From Geodermatophilaceae bacterium (lineage in GTDB: Bacteria; Actinomycetota; Actinomycetes; Mycobacteriales; Geodermatophilaceae), in NCBI GenBank assembly GCA_013811975.1, contig JACCUF010000394.1:1-13485 (forward strand): a stretch of DNA of 13,485 nt. Reading direction: 5' to 3'. The notes under the pieces were generated by a model that worked only from the letters and a program-made list of their open reading frames with translations, was not told the DNA's origin and did no database searches. Positions 6,760 through 13,458 of the stretch are shown in pieces; within the stretch, counting starts at the first letter, position 1; each line of letters starts with the position of its first letter. The position numbers and the translations under genes were made by a program.

Positions 6760-6990
6760 GTGGAAGTCAAGATCGGCGTGCAGCACTCACCTCGGGAGCT
6801 CACGGTGGATAGCCCCGAGTCCCCCGACGACGTGCAGGCAGCGATCACCGAGGCCATCGACCGCGGCCGGGGAGTTCTGATCCTGGTGGACGAGCGTGGT
6901 CGCCGGGTCGTCATCCCGGTGGAGCGCATCGCCTACGTCGAGATCGCCGAGGCAGATCACCGTCGGGTCGGGTTCAGCGCCCAAACCTGA
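6760..6990 (+). CDS. DUF3107 family small protein (TB9.4-like)
   Basis: This 76-residue protein matches the actinobacterial DUF3107 family (TB9.4 in mycobacteria). It starts MEVKIGVQHSPREL and includes the core VLILVDERGRRVVIPVERIAYVEI (45-68). The alternating hydrophobic/charged pattern suggests a compact mostly beta fold. It is cytoplasmic with no known function. The GTG start at 6760 gives the family's usual MEVKIG N-terminus; the ribosome binding site is weak (AAGG about 10 nt upstream). It follows the TetR gene by 118 nt. Its stop is 1 nt from the stop of the converging metallopeptidase gene, so the two transcripts must overlap or end inside each other. Confidence 0.92.
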   Translation: MEVKIGVQHSPRELTVDSPESPDDVQAAITEAIDRGRGVLILVDERGRRVVIPVERIAYVEIAEADHRRVGFSAQT

Positions 6991-6991
6991 G

Positions 6992-7888
6992 TTATAGGTC
7001 GTCAGTCTCGAAGGTGTTGCAGCTATCGATCGAGCCCTGCTCGAATCCGATCATGAACCAGCGCTGACGTTGCTCTGAGGTGCCATGGGTGAAGGCCTCG
7101 GGGTTGACCTGACCACCCTGTGAGGACTGAATTCGGTCATCGCCGACCGCGGCAGCTGCGGACAACGCGTCGTTGATGTCCTGTTCGGACAGGGGACCCA
7201 AGAACGGCGTACCGGTGTCCGGGTCGGGCACGGTGGTGGCGTTGTTGGCCCAGATCCCGGCCAGGCAGTCGGCCATCAGCTCCACCCGGACGGCCCCGGA
7301 TTCCGGTCCCTGCGGATCCTGCTGGGCTCGATTGAGCAGTCCTAGCTGGTTCTCGATGTGGTGGCCGAACTCGTGGGCCACGACGTACTCCTGGGCCAGC
7401 GGACCGCCGTTGGCCCCGAATTGGGTCTCCAGGAGTTCGAAGAAGTCCGAGTCGAAGTAGGCAGTCTGATCGGCCGGGCAGTAGAACGGCCCGGTAGCGC
7501 TGGTCGCGCCGCCGCATCCTGTGCTCACCGATCCGACGAAGATGTCCAGATTCGGTTGGACGTACGCGGGCCCGCCGCTGTCGGGCAGCAACTGCTCCCA
7601 TAACGCATCCAGGCTCTCGGCCGTCGCGATGATCCGGCAGTCGATGTTGGTGTTCGCCGCTTCGGCGTCGGTGCACTCGGCGAAGGCGTCGTCACCCTGA
7701 GTCTGACCCTGTCCACCGGAGTCCCCACCACCGAGGATGTCGCCGGGATTGAACCCGAAGACCAGGGCGAGGACCACGATGATCAGGCCGCCCCCACCGC
7801 CGACCGCGATGCCACCTCCCCGGCGGCCACCGCCACGTCCGCCACGCTCGCGGCCAGGATCGACCTTGATGCCTTCGTTGAAGGTCAT
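6992..7888 (-). CDS. YpfJ-type neutral zinc metallopeptidase (membrane-anchored)
   Basis: The 298-residue protein matches the 'putative neutral zinc metallopeptidase' family (YpfJ). The zinc motif HEFGHH (172-177) provides His172, Glu173 and His176, and VELMADCLAGIW (202-213) provides the probable third ligand Glu203. Upstream lies a Gly/Arg-rich cytoplasmic tail and one membrane segment (about 27-46), so the catalytic domain is outside the membrane. Six cysteines (72, 84, 125, 137, 208, 290) could form disulfides there. The C-terminal FTHGTSEQRQRWFMIGFEQG is a typical family ending. The ATG at 7888 gives the family's usual MTFNEG... start; the Shine-Dalgarno sequence is weak. No substrate is known. 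I do not recall it between these neighbours in M. tuberculosis, so it may be an insertion. Confidence 0.92.
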   Translation of the reverse strand: MTFNEGIKVDPGRERGGRGGGRRGGGIAVGGGGGLIIVVLALVFGFNPGDILGGGDSGGQGQTQGDDAFAECTDAEAANTNIDCRIIATAESLDALWEQLLPDSGGPAYVQPNLDIFVGSVSTGCGGATSATGPFYCPADQTAYFDSDFFELLETQFGANGGPLAQEYVVAHEFGHHIENQLGLLNRAQQDPQGPESGAVRVELMADCLAGIWANNATTVPDPDTGTPFLGPLSEQDINDALSAAAAVGDDRIQSSQGGQVNPEAFTHGTSEQRQRWFMIGFEQGSIDSCNTFETDDL

Positions 7889-7918
7889 GCATTCACCGCC
7901 ACGAAATGTGTTCCTCGG

Positions 7919-8578
7919 TCATGAACTCAGACCCAGCTGACTCATCCGCACGGTGTGCGCCGACGTGATCCGGTTGAGGAGCTCGCTAACGCCGGCCAGG
8001 TCGCCGGTCCCGTTGATGAGCAGCTCGGCCAACTGGTCTCGCTCCGCGATGACCCGCTGGGACTGGGTCAGCGCCTCCCCCACCAGGCGTCGCGCCCAAA
8101 GCGCCAGTCGGCCGCCGATGGCCGGATCGGCCCTGATTGCCGCACGCACTTCTCGAACCGCGAAGCAGGCGTGTCCGGTGTCGGCCAACACCGACAACAC
8201 CAGCGCTCGAGTCGAATCGTCCAGAAAGTTGGATACCTCGCGATAGAAGTCGGCAGCCAGGCCGTCACCGACGTAGGCCTTCACCAAGCCCTCGAGCCAG
8301 GTGCTCGGCCGGGTGCCGTCGTGGAAGGCATCGATCGGCGCGGCGAACGGGGACATCGCCTTTTCCGGGTCGGCCCCGAGTTCGATCAACCGGTTACAGA
8401 GCAGCCCGAAGTGCCCCATCTCGGCCGCCGCCATCGTTGCCAGAGCGGCGCGCCCGGCGGTGGTCGGCGCCATCCGCGCGTCCTCTGCCAGTCGGTCGAA
8501 GGCCGTCAGCTCGCCGTAGGCCAATACCCCCAGCAGGTCAACCACCGCGTTCTCGGTCAGCACTTCACCTTTCTGCAC
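7919..8578 (-). CDS. Ferritin-like fold protein (MiaE-like family)
   Basis: The protein is helical and carries the first half of a di-iron ferritin-like site: Glu23 in AYGELTAF and Glu53/His56 in AAEMGHF. The second half is present but altered: Asp133-x-x-His136 (LADTGHACF) replaces the usual ExxH, and AADFYREV (108-115) may give Asp110. The actinobacterial family is related by fold to the tRNA hydroxylase MiaE; its reaction is unknown, and metal binding is inferred. I choose GTG at 8578 (219 residues) because GGGAGG (complement of 8589-8594) is 10 nt upstream and family homology begins about residue 8. An ATG at 8611 is a close alternative. The frame stays open to 8737 but crosses a repeat and looks non-coding. 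It lies 30 nt upstream of the metallopeptidase gene on the same strand, and its position matches Rv3210c. Confidence 0.85.
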   Translation of the reverse strand: MQKGEVLTENAVVDLLGVLAYGELTAFDRLAEDARMAPTTAGRAALATMAAAEMGHFGLLCNRLIELGADPEKAMSPFAAPIDAFHDGTRPSTWLEGLVKAYVGDGLAADFYREVSNFLDDSTRALVLSVLADTGHACFAVREVRAAIRADPAIGGRLALWARRLVGEALTQSQRVIAERDQLAELLINGTGDLAGVSELLNRITSAHTVRMSQLGLSS

Positions 8579-8642
8579 GGGAGTAGCACCTCCCAACAAA
8601 CGCCACACCATGCCAGCGACATCAACGGACCAGTCCAGGCTA

Positions 8643-8715
8643 GTCGAGCGGCCGGGCGTAGCCGGGTCGCATCCTGGCCGGGGTAAGGTCGAGCGGCCGG
8701 GCGTAGCCGGGTCGC
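8643..8715. repeat. Perfect 28-bp direct repeat, 45-bp period
   Basis: Positions 8643-8670 and 8688-8715 are identical over 28 bp. Each begins GTCGAGCGGCCGGGCGTAGC and ends CGGGTCGC, and they are separated by 17 bp of unrelated sequence. They occupy the divergent control region between the ferritin-like and helicase genes. With only two copies this is not a CRISPR array. A duplicated regulator site or a dispersed genomic repeat are both possible. Confidence 0.8.
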
Positions 8716-8789
8716 TCTTGGCTGGCGCCAGAGGCACGAGCGGGTGGGCTGGCCTCGGAGCGCTCGGCTGGGGTCAGGCACGGCTGGGC

Positions 8790-8795
8790 TAGACT
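8790..8795 (+). promoter_or_regulatory. Possible -10 element for the helicase transcript
   Basis: TAGACT matches the -10 consensus at TAnnnT. No good -35 hexamer is seen 16-18 nt upstream. If used, transcription starts near 8802 and leaves a leader of about 190 nt. Confidence 0.3.
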
Positions 8796-8847
8796 CGGCA
8801 CGGCGAGCCGAACCACGGCCCGCGTATCTGTGCGTCAACGCCTTTGC

Positions 8848-8931
8848 GGCGCTCTCCGGACGATCCGGAAGGTGCCACCGCGATCTGATTCGGCGAGTTG
8901 CCAGAGTTCTTCAAACTCGGCCCCGCGAATC
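8848..8931 (+). promoter_or_regulatory. Structured 5' leader of the helicase gene (two stem-loops)
   Basis: The first stem-loop (8848-8876) pairs 13 positions around a CGA loop: TCCGGA/TCCGGA is perfect next to the loop, then one mismatch and two G-T wobbles outward. The second (8887-8931) pairs GATTCG with CGAATC and, inside, GAGTT with AACTC. Codon third-position GC is low across this stretch and rises after about 8996, so it is likely untranslated. DEAD-box helicase mRNAs often carry regulatory leaders responding to cold or to the helicase itself; this is inference. The remainder of the 8579-8992 gap holds the repeat and putative promoters listed separately. Confidence 0.45.
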
Positions 8932-8992
8932 TCCTGATCGCCTCCGGACGTCGGCGCGAAGCGGAAAACGACGTAGTTGCGAGGCGAGAGAA

Positions 8993-10798
8993 CTGACTAT
9001 CCGGACCGACCACGAGCAGGCCCAACCCGAGGCCGCCCATCAACACCTGAGCCACGACGAGGCGGTTGCCCTCGAGCATGCCACCGAGGGAGCGCCGGAG
9101 GTGCTGCCGGCCGAAGAACTCGCGGCCCGCGCGCCAGTCGAGGAGACCGCGCCGCTGTTCACCGACTTCAACGTCCACCCCGATATCACCTCGGCATTGG
9201 CAGCGGTCGGGATCACCCGCACCTTCGCAATCCAGGAGCTCACTCTTCCGATCGCCCTGGGCGGCCACGACCTGATCGGCCAGGCCCGTACCGGCACCGG
9301 TAAGACCCTGGGCTTCGGCGTACCGATGCTGCAGCGGCTGACCAACACCGCCGAGGGCGCCGATGGGATGCCGCAGGCGCTCGTCGTCGTACCCACTCGG
9401 GAATTGTGCGTCCAGGTAGCCCGGGACCTGGCCACCGCCGGGTCCAGACGCGGCATCCGCGTCCAGGCCATCTATGGCGGTCGGGCCTACGAGCCCCAGA
9501 TCGAAGCGCTACGGCAGGGCGTGGAGATCGTGGTCGGTACTCCCGGCCGGTTGCTCGACCTGGCTGAGCAGCGCCATCTGTTGCTCGGTTCGATCAGCGT
9601 TCTCGTTCTTGACGAAGCAGACGAGATGCTTGACCTCGGCTTCCTGCCCGACATTCAGCGGGTCCTGAGCATGGTCCCGACGCAGCGCCAGACCATGCTG
9701 TTCTCCGCGACGATGCCCGGCCCGATCGTCACTCTGGCCCGGCAGTTCATGACCCAACCGACCCACATCCGGGCGCACGGCAACGACGAGGGATCAACTG
9801 TCCCGGACACCACCCAGTACGTCTACCGCGCGCACAACCTCGACAAGCACGAACTGCTGGCCCGCCTGCTACAAGCCACCGACCGTAGCCTGACGATGGT
9901 GTTCTGCCGTACCAAGCGGACCGCCCAGAAGGTCGCCGACGAACTCGTCGGCCGGGGTTTCGCGGCCGCAGCCGTGCACGGCGATCTGGGTCAGGGGGCC
10001 CGTGAGCAGGCGCTTCGAGCTTTCCGCTCGGGCAAGGTGGATGTCTTGGTCGCCACCGATGTCGCCGCTCGTGGGATCGACGTCACCGGCGTCAGCCATG
10101 TCGTGAACTACCAGTGCCCGGAGGATGAGAAGACCTACCTGCACCGCATCGGGCGCACCGGCCGGGCCGGGGGCAAGGGAATCGCGGTCACCTATGTGGA
10201 CTGGGACGACCTACCCCGGTGGAGTCTGATCAACACCGCTCTGGACCTACCCTTCCACGCGCCACCTGAGACCTATTCCACGTCCGAGCACTACTACACC
10301 GACCTGGGCATTCCGGCCTCGGCCACCGGTCGGCTGCCCCGCTCAGCGCGTACCCGTGAGGGGCTCTCGGCCGAGCAGCTCGAGGACGTCGGCGAGACGG
10401 GTCGAGGTCGGGGTGGCTCCAGCGGGGCGAGCGGCCCCGGCGGATCCAGACGGTCGGGCTCCGGCGGCTCGGCAGGCAGAGGCATCTCCACCGGCTCGGA
10501 TCGGTCCTCCGGGGCCGGCGGCGGGGGACGCGGACAGGCCGACTCACGTCGGGACGGCCGATCCTCCGGTGAGCCGCACGCCACCGGCGACGAGCCGGCG
10601 CGGCGTCCGCGGAGGTCACGTTCACGCAGCCGTACCCGTGGTGGGGTATCTGTCACTACCGAAGGTGCCCCGAGTACCGGCAGCGATGAAGTGTCCGAAA
10701 CCGGCACAGACCGGCAGGGTAGGACTGCTTCCTCCGACGCGACCGGTTCGAGCCGGTCCCGCAACCGTCGGCGTCGTCCCGCGCAAGCCGCGGACTGA
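8993..10798 (+). CDS. rhlE: RhlE-like DEAD-box RNA helicase
   Basis: From the start chosen here the protein has 601 residues and a full set of helicase motifs. These are the Q motif (FAIQELTLP, Gln81), motif I ARTGTGKT (98-105), PTREL (134-138), TPGR (183-186), DEAD (207-210), SAT (238-240), ATDVAARGID (354-363) and HRIGRTGR (384-391). After about 445 comes a disordered tail rich in Gly, Ser and Arg (468-600), including RSRSRSRTR, of the kind that binds RNA and promotes condensates. It unwinds structured RNA in ribosome or mRNA metabolism. The start is unclear: coding bias begins at about 8996, where CTG (8993) has GAGG (8981-8984) 8 nt upstream. The first canonical codon is GTG at 9101, with GAGGGAG (9086-9092) upstream, giving 565 residues. 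The beta-propeller gene follows by 16 nt. Confidence 0.93.
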   Translation: MTIRTDHEQAQPEAAHQHLSHDEAVALEHATEGAPEVLPAEELAARAPVEETAPLFTDFNVHPDITSALAAVGITRTFAIQELTLPIALGGHDLIGQARTGTGKTLGFGVPMLQRLTNTAEGADGMPQALVVVPTRELCVQVARDLATAGSRRGIRVQAIYGGRAYEPQIEALRQGVEIVVGTPGRLLDLAEQRHLLLGSISVLVLDEADEMLDLGFLPDIQRVLSMVPTQRQTMLFSATMPGPIVTLARQFMTQPTHIRAHGNDEGSTVPDTTQYVYRAHNLDKHELLARLLQATDRSLTMVFCRTKRTAQKVADELVGRGFAAAAVHGDLGQGAREQALRAFRSGKVDVLVATDVAARGIDVTGVSHVVNYQCPEDEKTYLHRIGRTGRAGGKGIAVTYVDWDDLPRWSLINTALDLPFHAPPETYSTSEHYYTDLGIPASATGRLPRSARTREGLSAEQLEDVGETGRGRGGSSGASGPGGSRRSGSGGSAGRGISTGSDRSSGAGGGGRGQADSRRDGRSSGEPHATGDEPARRPRRSRSRSRTRGGVSVTTEGAPSTGSDEVSETGTDRQGRTASSDATGSSRSRNRRRRPAQAAD

Positions 10799-10814
10799 GC
10801 ACAGCTCACACTCG

Positions 10815-11987
10815 ATGAGTCAGGCCTTTCCCCGCGGGCTGCGGCGGCCGTCCTGGCCGGCGCTGGCCTGGCTGGGGGTACTCGTGATCGCCCTGGTGCT
10901 CGGGGTAGTCCTGGCCGGAAATAGCGATGCGGGCAACACTGATGTACGCACCGCCACCGACCTACCCGCGAGTTCGAGCGGGCCGCTGCCCGGACGAGTC
11001 AGTCCGTTATGGGCCGTAGATGCTGCCGTCGACGACCAACAGAGCGTGGCCAGTGGCACGGTCATCACGTCCAACGAGCACGGCGTACGCGGGCTCGATC
11101 CGCTGACCGGCGACGAACGCTGGCACTATCTGCGCCCGAACGCGACGATGTGTGACCTCACCGTCCTCGTCGACGTCGTGGTCGCCATCTTCAAGACGAC
11201 CGGCCGGTGCAACGAGGCGGTCGCGCTGGAGGCTGGCACCGGGGTGCGTCGGTGGTACCGCAACGTCGACTTTAGCGATGAGCTGAGCATGCTCGGTTCC
11301 GGTACGGCCGCCCTGGCAGCAACGCCTGGGGGGATCGCGGTCCTCGACGCGGTTGGGAACTCCATTCGGTGGCGATACAACCCCCCACAGGGATGCGAGT
11401 TGTCCAGCATCGGCATCGGTATCAGTGGCGTCGTCGTCCTGGAACGCTGCACGACCGGGACGACCTGGCTGGCCGAGTTCGAGCTCGAGAGCGGTGACCA
11501 GCAGTGGCGGGTGGCACCGCCCCCGGGCGACGTCACCGTACTGGGCGCAGACGGAGTCGTCAGTCTCCTTGTCGGACAACAACTCATAATCTTGAGTGCC
11601 CGCGACGGCTCGTTGGTGTCCACCATGACCACCGCCGCCGAGTCTGACGAGTCAGCCGCCACCATGTCCGCCGGGCCACCCGGCGGACAAGGAGTTCCAT
11701 TGGTGTATCTCGCAGGCCAGCTCTACGCCATCGAGCCGGCCGGCGGCGCGCAGCTGTGGAGTGTGGCGGCGACGGGATTACCGGCCAACGGCGACTCCGC
11801 TGTGGTCGTACCCGAGGCCGGCGCCTTCGTAACTCGTAACCTGGTGACCGGTGAGGAGATCGCCCGCTCACCTATCGGCGACGCAAGCGGATCCCAGGAG
11901 GGCGGCCTCGAGGGACTCGTGCGGGTCGAGCTAGCTGGTTCAGTCCTGATCGCGGTCACCCAGAACGGCCTCGTCAGCTACGGCTGA
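10815..11987 (+). CDS. Membrane-anchored PQQ-like beta-propeller protein
   Basis: The 390-residue protein has an Arg-rich start, one membrane segment (about 15-35) and an extracytoplasmic domain. That domain contains at least five blade-like repeats ending in Gly-x(2-4)-Trp: LDPLTGDERWHY (94-105), LEAGTGVRRWYR (138-149), LDAVGNSIRWRY (177-188), FELESGDQQWRV (222-233) and IEPAGGAQLWSV (306-317). Such PQQ-like propellers usually act as binding scaffolds; PQQ-enzyme catalytic residues are not evident. Cys113/Cys132 and Cys194/Cys212 could pair as disulfides between strands. The ATG at 10815 places the membrane helix in the normal position, though no clear ribosome binding site is seen. The 16-nt gap suggests translation coupled to the helicase gene. 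Position matches the Rv3212 homologue as I recall it. Confidence 0.88.
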   Translation: MSQAFPRGLRRPSWPALAWLGVLVIALVLGVVLAGNSDAGNTDVRTATDLPASSSGPLPGRVSPLWAVDAAVDDQQSVASGTVITSNEHGVRGLDPLTGDERWHYLRPNATMCDLTVLVDVVVAIFKTTGRCNEAVALEAGTGVRRWYRNVDFSDELSMLGSGTAALAATPGGIAVLDAVGNSIRWRYNPPQGCELSSIGIGISGVVVLERCTTGTTWLAEFELESGDQQWRVAPPPGDVTVLGADGVVSLLVGQQLIILSARDGSLVSTMTTAAESDESAATMSAGPPGGQGVPLVYLAGQLYAIEPAGGAQLWSVAATGLPANGDSAVVVPEAGAFVTRNLVTGEEIARSPIGDASGSQEGGLEGLVRVELAGSVLIAVTQNGLVSYG

Positions 11988-12003
11988 AACCCGCCCGGGC
12001 GCC

Positions 12004-12654
12004 TCAGACGCAGACGCAGAGTTCGTTGCCCTCAGCATCGGCGAGAACCCACCAACCCGGCGCGTGCTCGTCGGTCACCTGACGCCCGCCCGCGGCTATG
12101 AGTGCCGCGACGCGATTTCCCGCCTGCGCGCGCGGGACGTAGACGTCGATGTGGATCCGATTGCGGTTGGGTCGCGGTTGCGCCATCTGCTGGAACCAGA
12201 CCGCCGGCGCAGTGCCCGAGGGGTCGACGAGGTCGTGCTCGCCGTCGGGGTTCGTCATCTCCTGCAGATCGAGACCGACCCGCCAGAACTCCCGGATGGC
12301 ACTCGGATCGAGGCAGTCGATCGCGATCTCCGCCCTCCGTAGCGCCGCGGGGACCGAGGACGCGCTCAGCTTGCTCGCGACCTCGCTGATCCGTTGAGCC
12401 AGGGCCACATCCAACTCGGTAACGCCCCCCTTGGAGTGCGTGGACAAGGTGAATGTCACCTTCTTCCACCGGATGTCGACGTCGGGATGATGGTTCATTT
12501 CCTCGGCTGCCACCGCCACCTCGCCGACCAGCCGAATGGCCGTCAGGAAGTCCGGGGCATCGAAGCGGGCATGCAGCGAGTCATCGAAGGCCCGCCAGTC
12601 CGGAAGGTTCGCGATGGCGGTGCTGACATCGTCGGAACCGAGAACAGCAGGCAT
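12004..12654 (-). CDS. 4a-hydroxytetrahydrobiopterin dehydratase fused to a VOC domain
   Basis: Two domains are joined. Residues 1 to about 95 form a pterin-4a-carbinolamine dehydratase (PCD): EEMNHHPDVDIRWKKVTFTLSTHSKGGVT carries the catalytic HHPD (55-58) and His73. PCD dehydrates 4a-hydroxytetrahydropterin so the cofactor of aromatic amino-acid hydroxylases can be recycled. Residues about 108-216 form a glyoxalase/VOC-type domain, seen from AEIAIDCLDPSAIREFW through IHIDVYVP to WWVLADAEGNELCV, of the Glyoxalase_6 type. VOC members bind metals or small molecules, so this half could be a ligand sensor or an enzyme. The ATG at 12654 has AGGA (complement of 12662-12665) 7 nt upstream and is preferred over GTG at 12678. 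The gene is 30 nt downstream of parA and converges with the propeller gene, 16 nt apart. Domain assignments are firm; the joint function is unknown. Confidence 0.9.
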   Translation of the reverse strand: MPAVLGSDDVSTAIANLPDWRAFDDSLHARFDAPDFLTAIRLVGEVAVAAEEMNHHPDVDIRWKKVTFTLSTHSKGGVTELDVALAQRISEVASKLSASSVPAALRRAEIAIDCLDPSAIREFWRVGLDLQEMTNPDGEHDLVDPSGTAPAVWFQQMAQPRPNRNRIHIDVYVPRAQAGNRVAALIAAGGRQVTDEHAPGWWVLADAEGNELCVCV

Positions 12655-12668
12655 GGACCCATCCTGCA

Positions 12669-12698
12669 CCCGAGCCACCCGGCTTCAGCCGGCTCGGG
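12669..12698 (-). other. Hairpin over the parA stop codon, before the PCD-VOC gene
   Basis: CCCGAG (12669-12674) pairs with CTCGGG (12693-12698), and CCGGC (12679-12683) with GCCGG (12688-12692), around a 4-nt loop that contains the parA stop codon. A 4-nt bulge separates the stems. It ends just before the PCD-VOC ribosome binding site. It lacks a T tract, so a translational or mRNA-stability role between the two genes is more likely than termination. Confidence 0.45.
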
Positions 12699-13458
12699 CG
12701 GCCAGGAACTCTGCGTGTTGCCGATAGGCCTGCACGCCCTTGGTCCGGCCGGCAGTGGCCAGCACCGACCGACCCGCGGCCGGTGCCTCGGCAAAGCGCA
12801 CGGATCGCCCGATCGGAGGGTCGAGCACGGGCAATCCGTACCGATCGGTGACGTCGTCGAGGACGTCGCGCGAATGCAGGGTGCGGGCGTCGTACAGGGT
12901 CGGCAGCACGCCGAGCACCTGCAGTCCCGGGTTCGTCATCCGCTGAATGTCCTTGACCGTGTTCAACAGCTGGCCGACGCCGCGATGGGACAGCGTCTCG
13001 CACTGGAGCGGGATCAGCAGATCAGTGGCCGCGGTGAGTCCGTTGACCGTGAGCACACCAAGCGATGGTGGGCAGTCGATGAGCACATGATCGAAGTGTT
13101 CGTCCAAAGTAGATGGTAGATCAGCAATGGCGGTTCGCAGCGCGTACTCCCGGCCGGTTCGGGTGAGCAGCATCGACTCGGTCGTGGCGAGATCGATCGT
13201 GGCGGGCAACAACGACGGACCATCCGAGGTGGCGACGATCCCCTCAGCGATGGGCAGCTCACCAAGCAGGACCTCGTGCACCGATAGCGCCAACGTGTCC
13301 GGGTCCACGCCGAGGGAGAAGGTCAGGCAGGCTTGCGGGTCGAGGTCGACCAACAGGACCCGCTTGCCCAGATCGTGTAGGGCAACCCCGAGTGAGGCGA
13401 CGGTCGTGGTCTTGGCCACCCCGCCCTTCTGATTCGCGACGGCGAGAACGTGAGTCAC
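12685..13458 (-). CDS. Orphan ParA/Soj-type ATPase
   Basis: The 257-residue protein is a deviant Walker A ATPase of the ParA/MinD superfamily. The P-loop is KGGVAKTTT (11-19) with signature Lys11 and Lys16. Walker A' is LLVDLDPQA (35-43) and Walker B is VLIDCPPSLG (125-134). The region LLIPLQCETLSHRGVGQLL (147-165) and the FAEAPAAGRSV (222-232) ending follow the Soj/ParA pattern. ParA proteins form nucleotide-dependent dimers on DNA and position chromosomes or other cargo. There is no long N-terminal DNA-binding domain and no parB neighbour in view, so this is an orphan like Rv3213c, not the chromosomal parAB locus. GTG at 13458 is the start; GAGAG about 10 nt upstream is a weak ribosome binding site. 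The PCD-VOC gene follows by 30 nt. Confidence 0.92.
   Translation of the reverse strand: MTHVLAVANQKGGVAKTTTVASLGVALHDLGKRVLLVDLDPQACLTFSLGVDPDTLALSVHEVLLGELPIAEGIVATSDGPSLLPATIDLATTESMLLTRTGREYALRTAIADLPSTLDEHFDHVLIDCPPSLGVLTVNGLTAATDLLIPLQCETLSHRGVGQLLNTVKDIQRMTNPGLQVLGVLPTLYDARTLHSRDVLDDVTDRYGLPVLDPPIGRSVRFAEAPAAGRSVLATAGRTKGVQAYRQHAEFLAARAG

Noticed and set aside
8643..8715. CRISPR array
   Set aside because: There are only two repeat copies, the spacer is 17 bp, and no cas genes are present.
8579..8737. N-terminal extension of the ferritin-like protein encoding DPATPGRST repeats
   Set aside because: The 45-bp period keeps the repeat in frame, but codon bias is poor and family homology begins after the chosen start. 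The repeat is better explained as intergenic DNA.
8744..8992. Helicase start at ATG 8744
   Set aside because: Third-position GC in 8744-8992 is mixed and the encoded residues (Arg, Ser, Cys-rich) look non-coding. The stretch also contains strong stem-loops and a possible promoter.
12685..13458. Plasmid or integrative-element partition locus
   Set aside because: No parB, relaxase, integrase or replication gene is in view. The gene order around it matches a conserved chromosomal neighbourhood.
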